The notes under the pieces: generated by a model
What the model was told of the DNA's origin: nothing
The model's input: only the letters and a program-made list of their open reading frames with translations
The model's database searches: none
In this document: positions 14,175 through 16,402 of the stretch, in pieces
Numbering within the stretch: the first letter of the stretch is position 1
Layout of the letters: the number at the start of each line of letters is the position of its first letter
Position numbers and translations under genes: made by a program
From: CAYNYM01 sp964644375
Lineage (GTDB): Bacteria > Desulfobacterota > DSM-4660 > Desulfatiglandales > HGW-15
Reading direction: 5' to 3'
Length of the DNA: 16,402 bases
Assembly (NCBI GenBank): GCA_964644375.1
Contig: CAZXWJ010000079.1
Span: 1-16,402, forward strand

Positions 14175-14720
14175 ATGAAAAAATACCGCAAATCCCTGTG
14201 GGTCGCTCTCCTCTCCACGCTTCTTTTCACATTTGCCTGCGTCACGATCAACATCTACTTTCCGGCAGAAAAAGTGGAATCCGTTGCAGGAGAAATCGTC
14301 AACGAGATCAGGGGAACGGAGACCGGCGAGGATAACACTACGCAAGGCAAAGATCAAAGTTTCCTTTCCCTGCGAATTTTTCTGGCCCTCTCCCCTTCAA
14401 CGGCCTGGGCTGAAGACGCGACCACGGTTTCCAACCCCGCCATCCGGGCACTGAAGGCCAAAATGAAGGCCCGTTTTGCACAAATGAAGCCCTTTTATAA
14501 AAAAGGAATGCTCTCAGAGGGAGGCAACGGATATGTGTCCCTCGGCAACACCCAGGGGCTCGGCCTCAAAGATAAGAGAGATCTGAAGGCCCTGGTGGAT
14601 ACGGAGAACACGGCGCGTCGAACACTTTACCTCGAAGTGGCCAAGGCCCTGAAGATTGATCCGAACCAGGTCGACAAGATTGCCGAAATCTTTGCCAAGG
14701 AATGGCAGAAATCCCTTTGA
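14175..14720 (+). CDS. ydbL: YdbL-like DUF1318 lipoprotein
   Basis: 181 residues. The N-terminus is a signal peptide (KKYRKSLWVALLSTLLF) ending in FTFAC, so Cys22 is the probable lipidated residue; the lipobox is loose, with Phe at -2 and Thr at -3. VTINIYFPAEKVE follows directly, then a polar linker and a second hydrophobic patch (FLSLRIFLALSPSTAWAED). The C-terminal DUF1318 domain (about 90-178) reads AIRALKAKMKARFAQMKPFY, KKGMLSEGGNGYVSL and LYLEVAKALKIDPNQVDKIA. In E. coli YdbL is a periplasmic partner of the YdbH-YnbE bridge. No separate YnbE-like gene is found here, and the lipid-anchored VTINIYFP segment may stand in for it. Start: ATG 14175, because GGAGGAAG lies just before it; the in-frame ATG at 14160 overlaps that site. 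Confidence 0.85.
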   Translation: MKKYRKSLWVALLSTLLFTFACVTINIYFPAEKVESVAGEIVNEIRGTETGEDNTTQGKDQSFLSLRIFLALSPSTAWAEDATTVSNPAIRALKAKMKARFAQMKPFYKKGMLSEGGNGYVSLGNTQGLGLKDKRDLKALVDTENTARRTLYLEVAKALKIDPNQVDKIAEIFAKEWQKSL

Positions 14721-14789
14721 TCCCCCTGTCAGGGCTCGGGGCGAAGGCTTCCTTCAACTAAGACAAAAAGAGAACCACCTGATTTAACT

Positions 14790-15500
14790 ATGGAAAAAAT
14801 AGCCCCCAAGAGCTATGACAAATACGTCAAAGGCCTCATGGATATCAGCCAGGCCATCACCTCCGATCTCTATCTGGAAGATCTCCTCAAGCTCATCGTC
14901 ATGGTAACGGCCAAGGTGATGGGCGTGGAAATCTGTTCTCTGTGGATCATCGAGGAAAGCGAATCCCGAAAAAAAATCCGCCTCAAGGCCACCCAGGCGA
15001 TTGACCCCGAATATGTAAAGGACCGGGCGCTGAACATGGACGAGGGTGTGGTGGGATACGTCGCCACCCACAATGAACCCCTCATATTGAAAGACGTCCT
15101 GAAGGAACCCCGATTCAAAGAAAAGGATATGGCCAGGAACCTGGGCCTAGTCTCCATGGTCGGCGTCCCTCTGCGCGTCAAAGAACAGGGCGTGATCGGT
15201 GTCCTCAACTGTTTTACGGCAGAAACCCATAATTTTTCCGAAACAGAAGTGAATCTTTTGACCACCGTAGCCAATCAGGCCGCCATCGCCATTGAAAACA
15301 CCCGGCTTCTCGTCAAGACCAAGGTAATCGAAGAAGAACTCATCACCCGGAAAAAGATCGAAAAAGCCAAAGAAATCCTGATGATGAAAAAAAATCTACC
15401 CGCAAACAAGGCCTTCCGCTGGCTTCAGAAAAAGAGCATGGACACCAGAAAATCCATAAGGGAAATCGCAGAGGCCCTGATTATCTCACAGGATCTATAA
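14790..15500 (+). CDS. GAF-ANTAR RNA-binding antiterminator
   Basis: Cytoplasmic regulator of 236 residues. A GAF sensor domain (about 25-172) has the usual AKVMGVEICSLWII, MDEGVVGYVATHNEPLIL, SMVGVPLRVKEQGVIGVLNC and NLLTTVANQAAIAIENTRLL. A helical linker and the ANTAR domain (about 185-232) follow: IEKAKEILMMK, then AFRWLQKKSMDTRKSIREIA. ANTAR domains bind tandem hexaloop hairpins in leader RNAs and prevent transcription termination (as in NasR, AmiR, EutV). Here the signal would come through GAF binding of a small ligand rather than a receiver domain. The leader of the next gene carries matching hairpins and terminators. The ribosome binding site is poor; the ATG is chosen by position. It lies 69 bases after ydbL, where no T-rich terminator is seen, so read-through is possible. 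Confidence 0.92.
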   Translation: MEKIAPKSYDKYVKGLMDISQAITSDLYLEDLLKLIVMVTAKVMGVEICSLWIIEESESRKKIRLKATQAIDPEYVKDRALNMDEGVVGYVATHNEPLILKDVLKEPRFKEKDMARNLGLVSMVGVPLRVKEQGVIGVLNCFTAETHNFSETEVNLLTTVANQAAIAIENTRLLVKTKVIEEELITRKKIEKAKEILMMKKNLPANKAFRWLQKKSMDTRKSIREIAEALIISQDL

Positions 15501-15518
15501 CCCCACCAAAAATTTGCC

Positions 15519-15547
15519 TTGACAAGGCGATAAGCTCCAGTTATAAA
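15519..15547 (+). promoter_or_regulatory. consensus promoter for the glutamate synthase leader
   Basis: TTGACA (15519-15524, perfect) and TATAAA (15542-15547) with a 17-base spacer. It begins 18 bases after the ANTAR gene stop codon and predicts a transcript start near 15554, hence a leader of about 310 nt before the ATG at 15867. A promoter this strong ahead of two terminators is the expected layout for control by antitermination. Confidence 0.8.
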
Positions 15548-15567
15548 ATAAGGAATAATTTAGCTGC

Positions 15568-15589
15568 AGTAATACAATGGCGTATTGCT
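15568..15589 (+). promoter_or_regulatory. ANTAR-type hexaloop hairpin 1
   Basis: AGTAATAC (15568-15575) pairs with GTATTGCT (15582-15589), 8 bp with one T-G pair, closing the six-base loop AATGGC. Known ANTAR target hairpins have a hexaloop with A at position 1 and G at position 4; this loop has both. It lies about 15 bases into the predicted transcript and 17 bases before the first terminator. A weak neighbour (GAC-GATGAA-GTC, 15596-15607) overlaps the foot of that terminator and could be its second hairpin, though its loop starts with G. Confidence 0.7.
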
Positions 15590-15605
15590 AAAAGAGACGA
15601 TGAAG

Positions 15606-15638
15606 TCCACAACCCGATGAAGGGTGTGGATTTTTTTT
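15606..15638 (+). terminator. intrinsic terminator 1 in the leader
   Basis: TCCAC-A-ACCC (15606-15615, one bulged A) pairs with GGGTGTGGA (15622-15630) around the loop GATGAA, followed at once by eight T (15631-15638). This is a textbook Rho-independent terminator, about 80 nt downstream of the predicted transcript start and about 230 nt before the coding region. Confidence 0.88.
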
Positions 15639-15731
15639 GTTCCGCCTTCCGGATGACGAAGCAATCTCTCCGGGTAAAGGGTTGCAGTTTTTTCCGACCC
15701 GAATCACACAGAATTCGAATATAAGGCATTC

Positions 15732-15747
15732 CTCACAAGGATGTGAG
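15732..15747 (+). promoter_or_regulatory. ANTAR-type hexaloop hairpin 2
   Basis: CTCAC (15732-15736) pairs with GTGAG (15743-15747) around the six-base loop AAGGAT, again with A1 and G4 as in known ANTAR targets. A further small stem (GAAT 15717-15720 with ATTC 15728-15731, 7-base loop ATAAGGC) abuts it on the 5' side, giving the expected tandem arrangement, though that loop is one base too long. TATAAG (15720-15725) can instead pair with CTTATA (15757-15762), an alternative fold enclosing hairpin 2. Confidence 0.6.
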
Positions 15748-15767
15748 CGTGTTTTTCTTATAAGGAC

Positions 15768-15811
15768 AAAGGCGTCTGCTTTTCCCTAGTGGGAGAGGAG
15801 TGCCTTTTTTT
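15768..15811 (+). terminator. intrinsic terminator 2 in the leader
   Basis: AAAGGC (15768-15773) pairs with GCCTTT (15802-15807), and CTTTTCCC (15779-15786) with GGGAGAGG (15791-15798), around the loop TAGT with a small internal loop. The stem runs into a T run (15805-15811), then G and five more T. It ends about 55 bases before the ATG of the glutamate synthase-like gene. Confidence 0.8.
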
Positions 15812-15866
15812 GTTTTTCATTTTATGTTGAAAACTTAGGTTAAAATGACATTAAGGAGAAGAAGCC

Positions 15867-16402
15867 ATGAATTTACAAAGACCCAATGCGAATGATGTAT
15901 CCCAGACCTTTAACCGTTCCAAAAATGTGGTTCCCTGTTCAGGCCTTTGCTCACGCTGTATCGACGGATGCAGGGGAAACTGCGAGGTCTTCAAGTCCTC
16001 CTTCCGCGGAAGAGAAGTTATCTATCCTTCACCGTTCGGGGATGTCACCGCCGGAGCGGACAAGGACTATCCTGTGGACTACTCGCATTTGAATATCCAA
16101 GGGTATGCCATGGGAGCCAGAGGACTCGGGGTGATTCACGGTACGCCCGATACGGCCATCTTCCCCAAGGTGAACACGGAAACGGCCTACGGCTGGGACA
16201 AGAAAGTCAAGATGAAACTGCCGGTTTTTACCGGGGCACTGGGCTCCACGGAAATCGCCCGCAAAAACTGGAATTCCTTTGCCGTCGGCGGCGCGATCTC
16301 CGGCATCACTATCGTGTGCGGTGAAAATGTCTGCGGCATCGACCCCAATCTCGAGCTGGACAGCAACAACATGATCAAGAAATCCCCTGAAATGGATCGC
16401 AG
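15867..16402 (+). CDS. FMN-binding glutamate synthase-family protein (partial)
   Basis: Only the first 178 codons are in the window; the gene runs off the right edge. AAGGAG (15853-15858) lies 8 bases before the ATG. Residues 24-39 form a cysteine cluster CSGLCSRCIDGCRGNC (C24, C28, C31, C35, C39), suggestive of an Fe-S or metal site. The later part (GYAMGARGLGVIHGTPDTAI, PVFTGALGSTEIARKNWN, FAVGGAISGITIVCGENVCG) resembles the beginning of the FMN-binding, alpha/beta-barrel domain of glutamate synthase-like proteins found as stand-alone genes in archaea and anaerobic bacteria. Full glutamate synthase makes two glutamates from glutamine and 2-oxoglutarate; the exact reaction here is unproven. 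The upstream leader with two terminators and ANTAR-type hairpins implies antitermination control by the preceding gene product. Confidence 0.75.
   Translation, partial: MNLQRPNANDVSQTFNRSKNVVPCSGLCSRCIDGCRGNCEVFKSSFRGREVIYPSPFGDVTAGADKDYPVDYSHLNIQGYAMGARGLGVIHGTPDTAIFPKVNTETAYGWDKKVKMKLPVFTGALGSTEIARKNWNSFAVGGAISGITIVCGENVCGIDPNLELDSNNMIKKSPEMDR

Noticed and set aside
14722..14755. terminator between ydbL and the ANTAR gene
   Set aside because: Short GC-rich stems (CCCT-GTC-AGGG and GAAGG-CTT-CCTTC) are present, but no T tract follows either of them.

Overview
The window looks like a chromosomal segment of a Gram-negative anaerobe. The best fit is Desulfobacterota (the former Deltaproteobacteria), but this rests on protein style alone: a DUF1318 lipoprotein next to a YdbH/AsmA-like protein, a GAF-ANTAR regulator beside a stand-alone FMN-type glutamate synthase, and an OFA-like MFS carrier. 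No rRNA, complete tRNA, CRISPR array or intact insertion sequence is visible.

Layout. 1-451 has no gene, only short inverted repeats. 452-1732 (-) is an MFS transporter with a good sigma70-type promoter at 1805-1833. 1879-2550 is a decayed accessory patch: the 3' end of a tRNA-Ala(GGC)-like gene, a broken ParD-like antitoxin, the C-terminal stub of a RelE/ParE toxin, and a frameshifted C-terminal piece of an HU-family protein. 2556-3734 (-) is DNA polymerase IV. 3735-4549 is gene-free. 4550-5525 holds a DUF2780 gene and a DUF4332 helix-hairpin-helix gene, followed by a strong hairpin. 5565-5982 is another long intergenic stretch with a hairpin and short direct repeats. 5983-8661 is an 892-residue class III nucleotide cyclase-like protein carrying a degenerate second cyclase-like half, a CCHC zinc knuckle, TPR-like repeats and two C-terminal membrane segments. 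Facing it on the minus strand are a small coiled-coil protein and an MBL-fold hydrolase. 10349-10741 is a fragment of a predicted zinc aminopeptidase.

10882-14720 is a two-gene unit, YdbH-like (AsmA family) plus a YdbL/DUF1318 lipoprotein, probably involved in transport of lipid between inner and outer membrane. The small YnbE lipoprotein of the enterobacterial operon is not present as a separate gene.

14790 to the right edge is the most interesting regulatory unit. A GAF-ANTAR protein (an RNA-binding antiterminator) is followed by a consensus promoter and a leader of about 300 nt. The leader holds two hexaloop hairpins whose loops have A at position 1 and G at position 4, the known ANTAR recognition pattern. 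Each is followed by an intrinsic terminator, and the leader ends at the ribosome binding site of an FMN-binding glutamate synthase-family gene that runs off the window. This reads as a self-contained regulator plus double-attenuator module for nitrogen assimilation.
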